Position numbers and translations under genes: made by a program. From NCBI GenBank assembly GCA_950295325.1, contig OX485804.1, forward strand, positions 69,478,033-69,542,032: a stretch of DNA of 64,000 nt, in the 5' to 3' direction. Within the stretch, counting starts at the first letter, position 1. Each line of letters begins with the position of its first letter. This DNA comes from Polytrichum commune. Lineage: Eukaryota; Streptophyta; Polytrichopsida; Polytrichales; Polytrichaceae. Shown one piece after another: positions 36,524 to 48,716 of the stretch. The notes below the pieces were generated by a model. That model ran no database searches, was not told the origin of the DNA, and saw nothing but the letters and a program-made list of their open reading frames with translations.

Positions 36524-36568
36524 TCTTCATCTGAAGATGAAATTGATTGTCATCTTCAGATGAAGAAC
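36524..36568. repeat. Perfect 18-bp-arm hairpin
   Basis: TTCTTCATCTGAAGATGA at 36524-36541 and its exact reverse complement at 36551-36568, separated by 9 bases. Each arm is itself partly palindromic (TTCATCTGAAGATGAA). It lies in the left subterminal part of the CACTA element and could form a cruciform or a small-RNA precursor stem; neither is shown. Confidence 0.85.
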
Positions 36569-38400
36569 CCTAAAGATCTTGACTTAGTTAGATCATAACA
36601 TGAGAATGATATGAATTCACCAACTTCCACATTTTATATCTTTCGCATTGGGATCTCTTATTATCATCCACTTGACAGTGTTCTTATGCTAATTGAAAGG
36701 CCCATCATCATAGTATTGTGTCATATACTCAATTTTAAATATATGATTAATTTTGGAGACCGAAGCTCAACATGCAACACTTTCTTCTTCCTCTAATGTT
36801 GAGCATAAATCAGTTGTGGATGAGATTGAAGGTGCGTAGGGGTTTGAGAGAGTAAATCCAAATAGGGACGGCAAATACCAAGGGTTTGGAAGGCAATAGA
36901 TTTCATTCATCTTCAATTTATCCTACTCAAGGGCCAAGTCAATTAGTTTGTTTTTTATTTGCAATCAAATGTTTTAGACGATGTTTGATGAAAAACAACA
37001 ATGATGTTGGTAGTCCCAATTGTATGGATGTAGTTTTAGAATTCACTTTGTACAACTTTCTTTTGAATGTTCACTCCATAACAAGCATTTTTATGAACTT
37101 ACAATTTATGATACATTTTTTATTTGACTTGGGATTCCAACGCTTTTAAACGATCGTTTTACTCCTAAATTCTTACACTTGAGTTCATATAAGTATTATG
37201 ACAACACATGATATTTACCATTTGCTCCTCGTGATACACGTCAATATTCAAATACAAAACTTAAACAGTTGCAATACCCAAATCTAAATCAATTAAAATT
37301 AAATAATTAAATATACTTAAAATTAAATTAAATTAATATATATATATACACACCAAATCCGTTCTCTTTTTTTCCTTTTCTTTTTGCTACCTAAATCATA
37401 TATCCTTGTCAATGATTGGGTGGAGCATTGTGGAGCCTTTAATTGAACTTTAGTATCCTTTTTAACTAAAAAACCTCCATGAGCTCAATTAGGCCCATGC
37501 TCACTAAAATAGGCTAGCCCATTATTATATATATAAAATAAGATTCAATGCAATGACAATATGTAAAGGCATGGCCTAAGCAAACTAAACCTAAGTCAAG
37601 GGGTTCACTCAACAAACAAAAATAGCCACTTACAACCCACACAAGGCCTTATTCATTGTCGGCCCACAATACTTAACTCCTAACTTCCTAATAAATGTTA
37701 ACCTACGAAATACATCCAATACTTTGTGATGACATCCATTACATTGACTCACAACCTTTCAAAGTGGCAAAAGCCACCAAATTTGACTTTTGTGATCAAA
37801 TTATTCATCTAGACTATATTGATTCTTATTTTGTTTCATAAAAATAAAATATTTATTTGATACACATATTTTATATATGATGATTTTGTAAATCTCTCCC
37901 TCCATAATTGTAATGAATTTATATTTGTTAAACATTCAAAAAGCTCCCTTTATAACTGTTACAATGTTAACTCACTATAAATGTTAGGAAAATTTTACTC
38001 CAGAGCCTAACATTTATAGAGGGTGGACTGTATATGACAAGTCATAAAGACCCGTTTTATTATTTTAGTTTGAGTAATACCCGGTTGAAGTTCAAGACCG
38101 CAGGATAATTACCGACCATTTTAGAGGAATTTATAGGTTATACCCCAATTTCATAAACGAAAACGGAGAGTGTCAACATGTAACCGGTTGGACTTGCAAA
38201 CCCTAGGATCTCAACCGGTTATGACCCTAATTAAATCTCCCCGATCACTGTCCCGCACCCGAAACCCTGCTTTATCTGTAAAGATTTTTTTTTTACTAAT
38301 ACACTTTTTACGTGCTTTCTCAGGGCGCTTTCAGGCTAGGAACTCAAACATGAGTTTATGGGTGGGGCATCGTCCGTTAGTCTAACCCTGAACTTAGATG

Positions 38401-38885
38401 AAGTGGGATTTGCAGGGACGGATTTTGCAGTTCAGCGACACGATGGGTGGTGATGCCCTTAGTGTAGCGTGTCAGTTGTGGACCGATCGGGAAGGATGAA
38501 TGAAGAACACCTGGATGAGCTTAGGATACCTACGTTCATCTATGATCATGAACTTCAAATTCTGGTAGAGTGGAGACGAGAGTTCAGATTCCCGCCAAGG
38601 TCGGCTGTAGCCGCGGTCCCAATGTATTCATAGTTTCTCAACTCCTTACATCAAAATTCAACAGGATCTGTGCTGCTAAACCTTCTTTCTAATCACATCC
38701 ACATTGCTCAACGCTGCGCAGAGATCTTTTGAGCTAATCAGTATGCGGGCGGTTCTTGGTTTTCTCAACGTAGTACCTGGCATTGCGGTGGCACCCTTAA
38801 TGCTGGCAGAAGTTCTTGGACATCCTTGTTGCGGCATTGGGATTCTGGATGCAGCTTGGATCCGATGTGCTATTCCATCTGACTG
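38401..38885 (+). other. Possible further captured exons, unrecognised
   Basis: GC-richer than the rest of the element and with gene-like codon use: one stretch reads ELRIPTFIYDHELQILVEW, another at 38704-38886 encodes about 60 hydrophobic residues. I do not recognise either. Position directly upstream of the phosphoribosyltransferase exons suggests captured host DNA. Confidence 0.3.
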
Positions 38886-38928
38886 ACAATGTTGTAGAGT
38901 CTAAGGGCCATGAAATTGCTGTGTGTAG

Positions 38929-40131
38929 ATAGTGGAACATGGGCTAGGTCATCTGCCGTTCACTGAAAAGCAGGTCGTTACTCCAACATGTATGTTTTGG
39001 AAATTTTCTCAGTTGATCCCTACAGATGTTTGAGTGTACATAGGAGGATTTCTTCATGTTGTGTAAGTAACAGGTGTGTTGTTTGTTTAGTGTATTCACT
39101 TTAACAGCCTGTTGCTTTTATGTGGATTTTTTGCGCGTGCCTTGTCAAGAACAGGGATGGCGTGCCTTAATTTGAGTGCTGGTGCAGGCTCTATCTATGT
39201 TGGAGTAGACTTTTGCAAACAACTTTGTGGAGTTTCCATCATCCGCAGGTACTTTTTGTTTGGGTTCATTCCCGTTTATTCATTCTAAGGCCCTTCATGC
39301 AGATATTGTCTCTGGGGTGGCTTTTGTACCGTCCTAAAGGAGTTGGTATGTTTGGGGCAGTGGTGAGAGTATGGAGAATGCTCTGCGGGCTTGCTGCAAA
39401 GGCATAAAAATTGGGAAGATTTTGATTCATCGGGAAGGAGATAATGGGAAACAGGTATTTTTCTTTTTACTTGTTACAAAGTATTACAGTGTGCATGATG
39501 AGTTTTTGTAGGTGGCACAATCTATCGTTCACAAGAAACTAGGTATTTCAGCTGCATATCATTATGGGTATCCAATGATCATAGTGGTTTAAATGGTATT
39601 AGACTGTTAGATTAAATACTAGACTAAAGTCATGCAAATCCTTCTACGGGGTTGCTGGTGATCACATTCCATGCAATATGGGTACAAAAAAACTGCGGTA
39701 ATTGACACTAAATAAGTTGCAGTATCATTAGATTGCCATTAAAGTGATCTATATGAATGTGCTGAAAATGCAACATGGGCTTTTTGTAATTTATCTAACT
39801 CATGGTTCTGGTGGCACTGTACTCTTATTTTAAATTAGAAGTGCTATTTACGGATTTGAGGCTTACCACAATTCATATCACTATTGCTGCAAATAAACTA
39901 CAGTGATCCACACTAGAAGAATTGCATCGTTGATATAATGGATGAAAGAAATAGCTTGGTCCATATCAATATGGAATGGACGCTTATAATCTCTGGTTAA
40001 TCTCTGCCTTGACCATCATAGAGCTGTGGGATACTGACTTTGGTCATGTGTGATGTAGCTAATTTATGAAAAGCTACCACATGACATTGCTGATCGGCAT
40101 GTCTTGCTGATGGATCCCATCCTTGGCACAG
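38929..40131 (+). pseudogene. Captured uracil phosphoribosyltransferase / uridine kinase-like exons
   Basis: Four exons: 38929-38989 (VEHGLGHLPFTEKQVVTPT), 39188-39248 (VGVDFCKQLCGVSII), 39361-39454 (ENALRACCKGIKIGKILIHR) and 40059-40131 (LIYEKLPHDIADRH, then LLMDPILGTG). All introns (198, 112 and 604 bp) have GT/AG ends and phases that join the conserved protein without a break. The enzyme family salvages uracil to UMP using PRPP; in plants it is fused behind a uridine-kinase-like domain. The PRPP-binding loop begins in the last exon (DPILGTG) and the C-terminal third is missing. The fragment cannot make an active enzyme alone. It lies inside a CACTA element, with retained introns showing DNA-level capture rather than retroposition. 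Confidence 0.85.
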
Positions 40132-40535
40132 GTATTTTCCTCTTTAATATATTCTTTTGATGATACAAGCTTCAATAAGGCTCTCTACATCGGTCCCGTC
40201 TTCTATTCCCTGCACTTATGGTATGGATGGCATTATGGGTTATTCAGGTCAGGAAGCATGGTGGTTAGCATGTGTGTTAATGTTGGAAGTATATCATCAA
40301 CCATCAATTTTTCAGTGCCAGGTTAATGAAGACTTCAAATAAGTGGATAAATGTCTAAGCCTAAACCCAGAGATTCCCTATGAAAAGAGGTGGAATCCCA
40401 TGCAAATATGAATTGACTCTGTTATGTTTATTGCATTGACTATGTGCATGAAGATGATGGAAGGTGTACAGTTGATTGCCATGAGATGATGAATGCAATG
40501 CTAATAATATTATCTTTGTATGTATCATGAAATAG

Positions 40536-41077
40536 GTATATTGATTACTGCTTGCACCGAATAAACCTCTTGCGGCACCATGGTGTGCAACCAGTGCTTG
40601 TGTTTGATGGGGCTTGCCTTCCAATGAAATCTGATGAGGAAATCGAACGTGCCAGGTATGTGAACATAATGTCCTGTCACCAGTTGCAAGTGGGTTGGTT
40701 TCTTATCCCATAATATGGACCGTGATTAATTATGTAATATGGCTTCTCAAGCAGTATATGCAGTAGGGTTCTGAATTTTTGAGTAACAAATGCATCAAGT
40801 TTCTAAGCAGCACTTTGTTGATGATACTGCCATATCTTGTTGCTAAGAATTTGTATGTTGTAGGCAAATATGCAAATGTATTCCAAGTAGTATTCCTCAT
40901 TTCAAGTGACGAATTCATCAGAAAAAACATCTGGTGTTTTGGCATTGCTGCAGATCAAGGAAGGAGAATTTAGAACGTGCACTGGAGCATGAACGAGTTG
41001 GAAATAAGACGGCTGCTTTCGAATGCTATCAAAAGGCTGTTGATATTACCCCTGCTATAGCTTTCCGGCTTATTAAG
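40536..41077 (+). pseudogene. EXO1: Captured exonuclease 1 (EXO1) exons
   Basis: Two exons, 40536-40655 and 40954-41077, with a 298-bp GT/AG intron and an intact phase across the junction (ARA-R/S-RKENL). The first encodes YIDYCLHRINLLRHHGVQPV followed by LVFDGACLPMK; the second RKENLERALEHERVGNKTAA followed by FECYQKAVDITP. These match the N-terminal XPG nuclease domain of EXO1, a 5'-3' exonuclease of mismatch repair and end resection. Only part of the N domain is present; the start, the I domain and the C-terminal tail are absent, so it is inactive on its own. It follows the phosphoribosyltransferase exons in the same orientation, so a chimeric spliced transcript is possible. Confidence 0.85.
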
Positions 41078-42743
41078 GTACTTCGTGCTTTGATGCATCT
41101 CACTGGCCTCTATATGAAGAGGTCAGGGTGCTTTGTAAACTATCCTTTAGCAGCCTAGCAAAGGGGTCTCTTGGACTATTTGTACAGGAGCAAACTTGGG
41201 TCTTGTCATACATTGATGGGTAAATGGTATCTTAATATTGATACTACATTGCTGTAGCTCATAAAGTGCTAGACTATTTGCAGGCCTGGCACTATATCTG
41301 CTTGAGCAAGTGCCAGTTCTGTGAGGCAGGTGTGACAAGCATTTAATTTATGCATGTAAATTACCATATGAGTGAACGAAAGAATGGAAACATAAGGCAT
41401 TGTAGGTTTTGAGTCTGGACTGGGCATCTAACTTCCATGTAGTGACTTTAGGTCTGCAATAATTAGGTTTCTAGATTGTAGGTGAGATTTGCAAGATGGA
41501 TTCTGGGATTCCAACTCCGTTGAAACATCTCGAGCATGTTAAGCAAATTGGTTGAGGAACTTTCATTTCTATTTTAATCTGTTTTGATGTCTCTAGTTGT
41601 ATATTTTGAACAGGTGTTGCGACAGATAGAGATGAAATTCCAAAGGGATGTTTTAGTGTTCTGGTGCACAAAGTGTGGGTACAAGATGTGAAGTTGCAAT
41701 ATCCAAACCTTACGGAAAATCCTCCACAAGTACGCATGAAGGACTCTCAATTTACACCAATTTTGTGGAAAAAAGAGGATCTAGTTCTTGTTGGTGGACT
41801 AACCAATATTTTGTGACTCTAGGAAACTCATTGTAGATTGTCATGACTTCATATCTAGTAAAGGTCCACATACTTTTTTTTTATCTACCTAGCCTCATGT
41901 TGCAAGTTTTATTGACTCTAATGGAGATTAATCATAGTCTCATGAATGTGTTTGATTGGTTTAAAAGACACAACATGCCATCTTTTTCTTAGTTAATTTG
42001 TAAAAGAACCTAGTGCAATATGCTCCTACTTGATTGCAAGATGCTTTGATGTTGATGTTCTTTGCACTCCAAATAGACAAACGACTAGTCAATTATGCCC
42101 AACATCATGTACAATATATTGTGTCATAATACACTACATATTATTTATTTATATGCCCATAACATGTCCATAACATGTAAGATATAATCGACTACAACCA
42201 ATCTATTCGTATATAAACGATAGTTAATTAACCATATAAGTCATGTTTTTTTACTAATAAATTCTACCATAATATAGTCAATTATTATACACCAATTAGT
42301 CAACAACACCATAACAAACTATGTTTTATTGACTAGGAGTAGTCTATTATATCTCAGAATGTTTGTTAAGATGAATCATCACGGTAGTTTATTTGACCAT
42401 CCATAGTCTACTTATGTGTGTTTTATTAACTACCCATAGTATAATGTCTCTATATGTTTTGACTACCCGTAGTCTAATGTGTTTTGATACTTGTAACTAG
42501 ATGTAGTCTAATGTATCAATGTTTTATTGACTGACTATTGTCTAATGTAAAGATCAGAAGCATAGTCTAATGTACACACTCGGCCCATAGTCTAATGTAC
42601 ACCATGTTTTTTAGACTGCGTAACATTTGACTATGCCTTATTAGACTAACCTGAAACGACTAGGAAGTCAAAAAGTATTTGAGTGTTTTATAAACTCAAA
42701 GAAGTCATATGTCCAGTCATATAAACCGTGATCTGTAGTAGTG

Positions 42744-43700
42744 TCAACAACCAAACTAACTATAAACACCAAGCTAGCATAGTTATCTACTCATGGACAC
42801 ATGACATGTGCAATTTGGGGATGATTAGAATGCGTAAATCAAATGTCAAAATGGGAAGTGATCATGTTTTTGTTGTGTTGGGAGCTCATGGGAGGGTGTT
42901 GACTGCAATCAATGGTTGCACTCCAATGCAAAAGTTTGCGTAAAAATCAATGATGTTTATCATGGTGAAAGTTAATTCTTTGTTTATGTAAAAATGGCCT
43001 TTGTGCTCACATCAACCATTCAATTTAACTTTTGGACACTTTTTGATTTTTGAATAATTCTTTGCATATATGTGGTTAGAAATACATGACAATGTACATA
43101 GGGGAATGCTATCATATGAGCGGTGATCAAAACATTCTAACAGTGTTAGGGTCACTTGTTTCCATAACGTGGATTATTTGCCATGAAAAGATGGACCGTG
43201 TAGATGGGGATGGATAATTTACATGGTTATTCTATTCACCAATCAAATTTATATGCACTTTGGATTGTATTGTCGTGATCTATAGATTGTTACAAAATGA
43301 GATTAAATAACAGTTGCCAAGACCTGTAAAGGTAGCAATGAAATCATGTATGGAAATTGTGTAATGGACTTGAGTAATATGGTTTATGAAATGATGCTAG
43401 GGAAGATAAAATTGGCACACAAAACGAAGTCAACTGATTGTTGTTTAGTCAATAAAGGCATAACATGAAAACCAACTCACACAAATCCAAATATAACGTC
43501 TAAGACTAACCACGATGCTCTTCATTGCCCTCTTCTGCCTCATTATCTACAAATGCCAACCAAACCAACCGTCGGGATCTTTGATGAGAGACCACTGTTG
43601 AGGAAGCCGCCATAACATGTGCGGCATTCTCTATATGTGGAGTAAGCAACATCAAGTTGTGGGGTGATTGTAGTTGGCTCAAACTTATGTTCTTATGAAA
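42744..43700. other. Unassigned AT-rich region
   Basis: Between the CACTA element and a weak methyltransferase-like fragment. Short ORFs without recognisable domains; no RNA gene seen. Confidence 0.4.
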
Positions 43701-43763
43701 TAGAAATACAAACTATTTGAAACTGCAGCCATATGCAAAACTAAACAATACATATATCAAATG

Positions 43764-44183
43764 TCAACCAAACTTACTTACTAATGCGATAACGCTATGT
43801 AACCTTCCAAACATGTTTGTCTTCATCCGCGAGGGAGGTAGTGTGAGGTACACTTCCACATGTGAGGAGAGGAGTCTCCTTACACAATGGAGACAAAATG
43901 GACTCAAATATGGCCAAATCACCCTCCAAGGCACCAAGGTGGCAACCACTTTGCTTACATGCATGAATGGAAGACACAACATAGAAATCAAGCATTAAAC
44001 ACACAAAAAAAACATAGACAATGAGCAATCAAATATGATTGATTGGCATTGAGGTCTATAATCACATGCAAGTGTATAGGCATCAAGTAACACATCTTTG
44101 GGTTTAGTTAAAGCCTTGATAAAATCTGGAAGCAAATGTGAGTCTTTCTCTCGACCACTTCTCCGAGGGACCTCGTTGTTCAT
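43764..44183 (-). pseudogene. Possible DNA methyltransferase-like fragment
   Basis: Minus-strand open stretches read SHLLPDFIKALTKPKDVLLD (44183-43995) and then GCHLGALEGDLAIFESIL (44028-43795). The order resembles the C-terminal part of N4/N6-type DNA methyltransferases, where a ...LI..f..pGD.VLDPF.GSGT box is followed by a G...ig.E.d box. The Pro-Phe-Gly of the SAM site is not kept. Similar domains occur in some plant mobile elements. The frame is broken. The link to the family is weak. Confidence 0.25.
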
Positions 44184-45920
44184 GAGCTAAGCCAAAAAAT
44201 TGGTTAAATTACATAATATGTTGGTGACTCCCACATCCACCTCCGGCACACTCTCACACTTTCAAAACACAATACAAGTTGATGATCTTGCATTGCGAAC
44301 AAAAATGAAAATGCAAAATCGTCAAGTCTACAAAAATAGAAACCATGTTAGAATGTATCAACAAAGTCCCAAATTAACACGCAATAATTAAGAATTTTAC
44401 ATTGAACAAATTATCATTTACCCTAGGAATTTTGTCAATTCCCGAACATAAAGGCAACTCATTGGTGCCCCCCCAATCCTTTGCAATTACAATAATCATA
44501 AGTTTCCGCATAAGCCATTACATCCTACTTAGTTTATTTTACTTTAGGCATGAATACATGCATGCAATCATCCTCATGAAGGTAAGCATTAGCGGATTTT
44601 AAAATGGCCTCAATGTTGGAAACAAAGGGTGCATTCCACTTCAAAATGGTGTTGGGTGGTGAGGAGACATTTGGAATGGGTAGCCCTTTTGGCAAGTCTA
44701 CAACTATAAGGTGAAACTATACTTTCAACCACATAAGGACATCTACAATCAAACAACATCCACAATTCATATTACATCATTAAGCAAATTCTATTAAACA
44801 ATGATAATGGACCTCAACGAAGGCATATATACCATTAATTGTTTTTTAAATCCAACATGTTCACCATGATAGGTTGTCGATCAACACCATTATCCAAAAT
44901 CGATGTGATTTGTGTATTCTACCCCATAAAGAAAACATGTTGCAAACCTAATGAAGATGAAGAAATGACCATGATATCTTCATTAAGATGTTGTGGTTCT
45001 TGTTATGAATGTTGTTGAGAGACATGAATAGCATTCGAATTGGAAGCATGCACTCTAGAAGGGCTAGAAGATGGCCTCCCCAAAGGCAACATGGACTCAA
45101 GTTTTGTCTTGTGTGTTGAGTGACAACCAATTTGGAATTGCGTTTGCATTTTCCACCTTTCTCCACTAGCACTGATGGCACCTATGGTAGAACATGGAGA
45201 ACATTGACCATGTCATGATCATCATCCCCACCTATGATAGTTCTAGCTTCTACTCTCTCCTCTTTCTTGTTTGTAGGATGAATTGTTAGTGGACACTCAA
45301 GAAACCAAGGGTAATTTTGTAAAGTGGCATTTTCCCATGTCCTCAACTATACTGTAAAAAAATAAAATGCAAAATTCACTTTTTGTGGTCTAAGCCGGAA
45401 ATTTGTCATTAAAATAAATGATAGCAAAATGATTACAAAGATTAATACATGTATATAACACGCTTGATAACAATCTTTTCACCAACGTACTCCTCAAGTT
45501 TGGACGACTTATTGAATGAGGTTTTACCCCTAAACATGGTATGGAAGCCTTTGGTTTATAGAAGAATTTGCCACTTTTCAATGTAATCCTATGCGGAAAC
45601 GATATTATCTTTTAATGATATTGGACCCATATCACATTCGCCCATGCTCTCATGCTACATGCTCCAAGTGTGAGACCAAGAACTTAAAACTTGCTAAATG
45701 CAACTACCAGATAGATAGAAACTCCGGTCCCTTTTAGGGGCCGGCGTGAATAGAGTGTCCGTTCGTAATGCCAACAACCCGATGCCCACAGGACATGGGG
45801 AAGTTGGGACAAAACTACTCTCCTCTTTCGAGGATGGACACTATAGTAACCGAGAAACAAATAACATGGGCCGATCATGGCCCACGGGGGTGCATGCCTT
45901 TTAAGTATAAAATTTTAGTG
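44184..45920. other. Unassigned region, broken minus-strand ORFs
   Basis: Short minus-strand ORFs (44948-45181 and 45390-45581) have protein-like composition but no domain I recognise. They may be further remnants of the methyltransferase-like gene. No repeat or RNA gene is clear. Confidence 0.35.
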
Positions 45921-45929
45921 TTTGGTAAT

Positions 45930-46085
45930 GAGAGTGAACACCAAGTCATGATTCCTCGGTTGGTTGTGGGAGGATGTTTGAGTTAAGACGTTCCGGGTTC
46001 GATTCCAGTCGAGTCCGTATGATCGTCTAAAATGTAAGACGTGACTTGGTGCTGCAAGTGAGTAAAAGGCAGGAAATTTGTACCA
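45930..46085 (+). repeat. tRNA-related SINE-like sequence
   Basis: An RNA polymerase III B box (GGTTCGATTCC, 45996-46006) is preceded about 35 bases upstream by a loose A-box candidate (TTGGTTGTGGGAGG). No tRNA cloverleaf can be drawn. It abuts the 3' end of the minus-strand LINE. A SINE is the simplest reading. Confidence 0.4.
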
Positions 46086-46160
46086 ACCAACCGGCACCAA
46101 TCCCTCATTCTCAACTGTAAATAGATATTAAAAATTAAAAATTATATAAGTTTTTGGGTT

Positions 46161-48716
46161 TTATGGAGGGTCTAAGTTTTGGGGGAGCGGTTGGTGGTTT
46201 TCAATTCTCCTCTTATGGAGGAGGATGGACATGGCATATTGTATTGCAATGGTATTAATATTTTTAAAGGTATTTTTGATGGTAACCATGGGTATTTTGA
46301 GATTTTCTTCTAGTATTTTCATAGATGGGATGTGGGCCGTAGCTCGGGCCCCAGCTGTGATGACAATAAGTGGTTCGATTTTCCATCCTCTGGAAGCGAT
46401 ACTATCAATCAATGGTTTGTATTTGTTGTTTTTTGCTTCTATTGCTTCTGGGGAGAATCTGCCGTTACAATATGTGAATTCAATAAATTGTATGGTGAGG
46501 TTAGGGTCAATGTCAATGGGAGGGTCATTTTGATATGGTAATCCTTTAACGCAGAGTATATCAGGTCGAAATCTTGCGTTGCAATGACATCTTTGTGTGT
46601 TACATGTGCAGGGGAGTAGCCAATTGGGGACAGTATTTTCTTGGGGATTATTATTGAAGGTACCGGCATTCATGAGAGTAAAACATCGGAATTTTTCGGA
46701 CGAGATTAGGAGCTTCCTAATTTCTCCGATTGCTTTGTTATGTCTTTTAATTCGTAGTGAGTGTATATGTTGTTGGTTACATTTCAGTAGTACATGTAGC
46801 CAAGTGTCTGGATCATTTGAATTGCATATAGGGCACGTGATAGAGGGGTACCTCCGGTGACCGAAGAACATTTGTTTTCTAGCATTACCCATGTATGTTC
46901 CTGTGCGGAATTTAATAAGGCAGGATTTTTGTTTGTCTGTGATTAAGGGATTTGTCCAGAATTCGTTGGACAGTTCTTTGTCTATGTCTATATTTTCTGT
47001 CCATTTACACGTGTTGGGGGTTTGTGTGGCCATGATTGCTATATTGGTTTCCCTATCATATTTTTTAATTTGTTTTTCTAAGAATCTTACTGGGCCTTTG
47101 TCTGGGACGTCTGCCATCGAGGCCCAGACGTCATTTTGATAATAGTACGGGGTGGCGTGGGCATGTTCGTATGGGTGGATGGCAATTCTGTGTTCTAATT
47201 CTAACCCGTCTTTTGCTAGTTTATCCGCTTTTTCATTACCGTCAATGTTGACGTGTGCTCTGACTTTGTATAGTGTGATTGGCTGTGTACGGTCTTGAAG
47301 GATTTTTACCATGGAGTTGAATGTGGTTTGGTCTGGGTGACTATTATGGAGAGTGGGGTGTTTAATTTGTGTGTTGAGTAGGTATAATACGTTTAGACTG
47401 TCTGTGAATATAGATGCGGGTTCATTAGGGAATTGTGTATTGATGATTCTTAGTGTTTTGTGTATAGCCATCATTTCTGCACGTAGTATGTTTTGATGCC
47501 CATGGAGTCTTTTGGCGATATTTAAGCCTTTGGGGCTATAGATACCGTATCCAGCTCTTTCTCTTCTCCATACCCCAGGGGCAATTTCTTTGGGTTTTAT
47601 AAAGGATCTGTCTGTGTAGTAGCTAAATTGGGGGTGGAATTTTAGCGGTAAGTTAGTTTGGTAGTTTGGAAGTTGTGGGGTGGGGATGTTATTGTATAGG
47701 GGTGTGTTTGGGTAGTTTGATTTAGCCCATTTTTTACTAGGGTTAACGGTGATGTTCGGAGGGGTGGGTGGTGCAATTTGAGTGTGGCTTTGTAGTATTT
47801 GGAGGTTATTTGCTGTGTCTTTTATTAACTTCATTTGTTCGTAGGTACCTATGTTATTATTTTGGTGATGGATACAGAATATTTGCATGGTAGATGGTTC
47901 TTTCCTTGTGATATTGAGCTCGGAGGGTATTGTTGGTTCTTCATATGTGATTGTGTCAACGGCAAAATGGGCAATGACATGTGTGTCTGGGAATGAGCCT
48001 GTGTGTGGGTTCGAGTTTTGGTACCAATCAGTGTCTGGGGATATAATTATAGTGATTGTGTAAGGGTCATTTTGGGCCGCCATGCGTGCCCAGTGAATGG
48101 CTTGTTGTAGGTCTGTTGAGTTGTGAGGATGTGCGTATCCGATTCCTTGCCATTTATAGTCAAACATTTTACCTAAGGATCCAAATATTATGTCTCGCGA
48201 GAATGGTGAGTAGAATTGGGTGAATTGTGTAGGACATGTAACTGGGGATGAAAAATATGAGTGGTTAATATTGAATGTTGTAATTAATAGATCCAATATT
48301 TGAGTTGGTATTGTATATTGGGCTCTTTTGAGTGGGTCGTTTTTGGGGATACGGTATTTGTATCTTTGGTATAGCCAAACAATTTCAGTTTCGAATGATT
48401 GGGTAGATGGTTCTAGACCGTGTGTGGTATTTTTTGCCAATTGGTATTGTTTCCATAACCATGTTAGTCTAGCTTTCGGGATGGTGATGAGATGCCTTCC
48501 ATTGTCTTCGTATATGTGAGCGACATCGAATTGTGTTTGGATAGTATCAGAGTTTGTTTCAATGTCGTTTTCTGGGTTGCATTCACTAATAGAGATATGT
48601 GCTAGCGGAATTATTGTGGTCGGTGTGACGTATCTTGTGTCTCGGTGTTGTTCTGTGGTGAAGTAGGCGTTAATGATGTTTGAAAAATGCTTGTGTTGTC
48701 TTTCTGTGTAATATTA
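46161..48716 (-). pseudogene. LINE ORF2 C-terminal part: RNase H, CCHC finger and RLE
   Basis: The frame is open above the TTG at 48440 (residues RLTWLWKQYQLA continue upstream). RNase H: first Asp in YYTDRS, Glu in RAEMMAI, second Asp in FTDSLN, and the HVNIDGNEKADKLA box, so all four acidic residues are kept. A CCHC finger follows (CPIC, then WLHVLLKC) with the IKRHNKAI word seen beside the finger in R2-type elements. The RLE then shows RPDIL (Asp at 46560-46562) and FIEFTYC (Glu at 46479-46481), with KYKPLIDSI and a hydrophobic strand after it. The N-terminal 250 residues (QQAIHWARMAAQ, IIISPDTDW) are not RT; they recall a methyltransferase-like domain in algal elements, a weak inference. 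Confidence 0.82.

Larger units (their letters stand above)
36034..42743. mobile_element. CACTA (En/Spm-type) element, 6,710 bp, target duplication TCA
   Basis: Left end CACTAGTACAGA; reading inward from the right, CACTACTACAGA. TCA flanks both sides (36031-36033 and 42744-42746), the 3-bp duplication expected for CACTA. Subterminal regions are packed with repeats of GACTA, TAGTC and CATAGTCTAATGT (36050-36300 and 42300-42720), another family trait. No transposase (TNPD/TNPA) frame is seen. The interior 38.4-41.8 kb carries exons captured from host genes, so this is a non-autonomous gene-carrying (Pack-type) CACTA element. Confidence 0.88.

Noticed and set aside
45930-46085. A functional tRNA gene
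   Set aside because: B box present, but no acceptor stem or cloverleaf can be formed.
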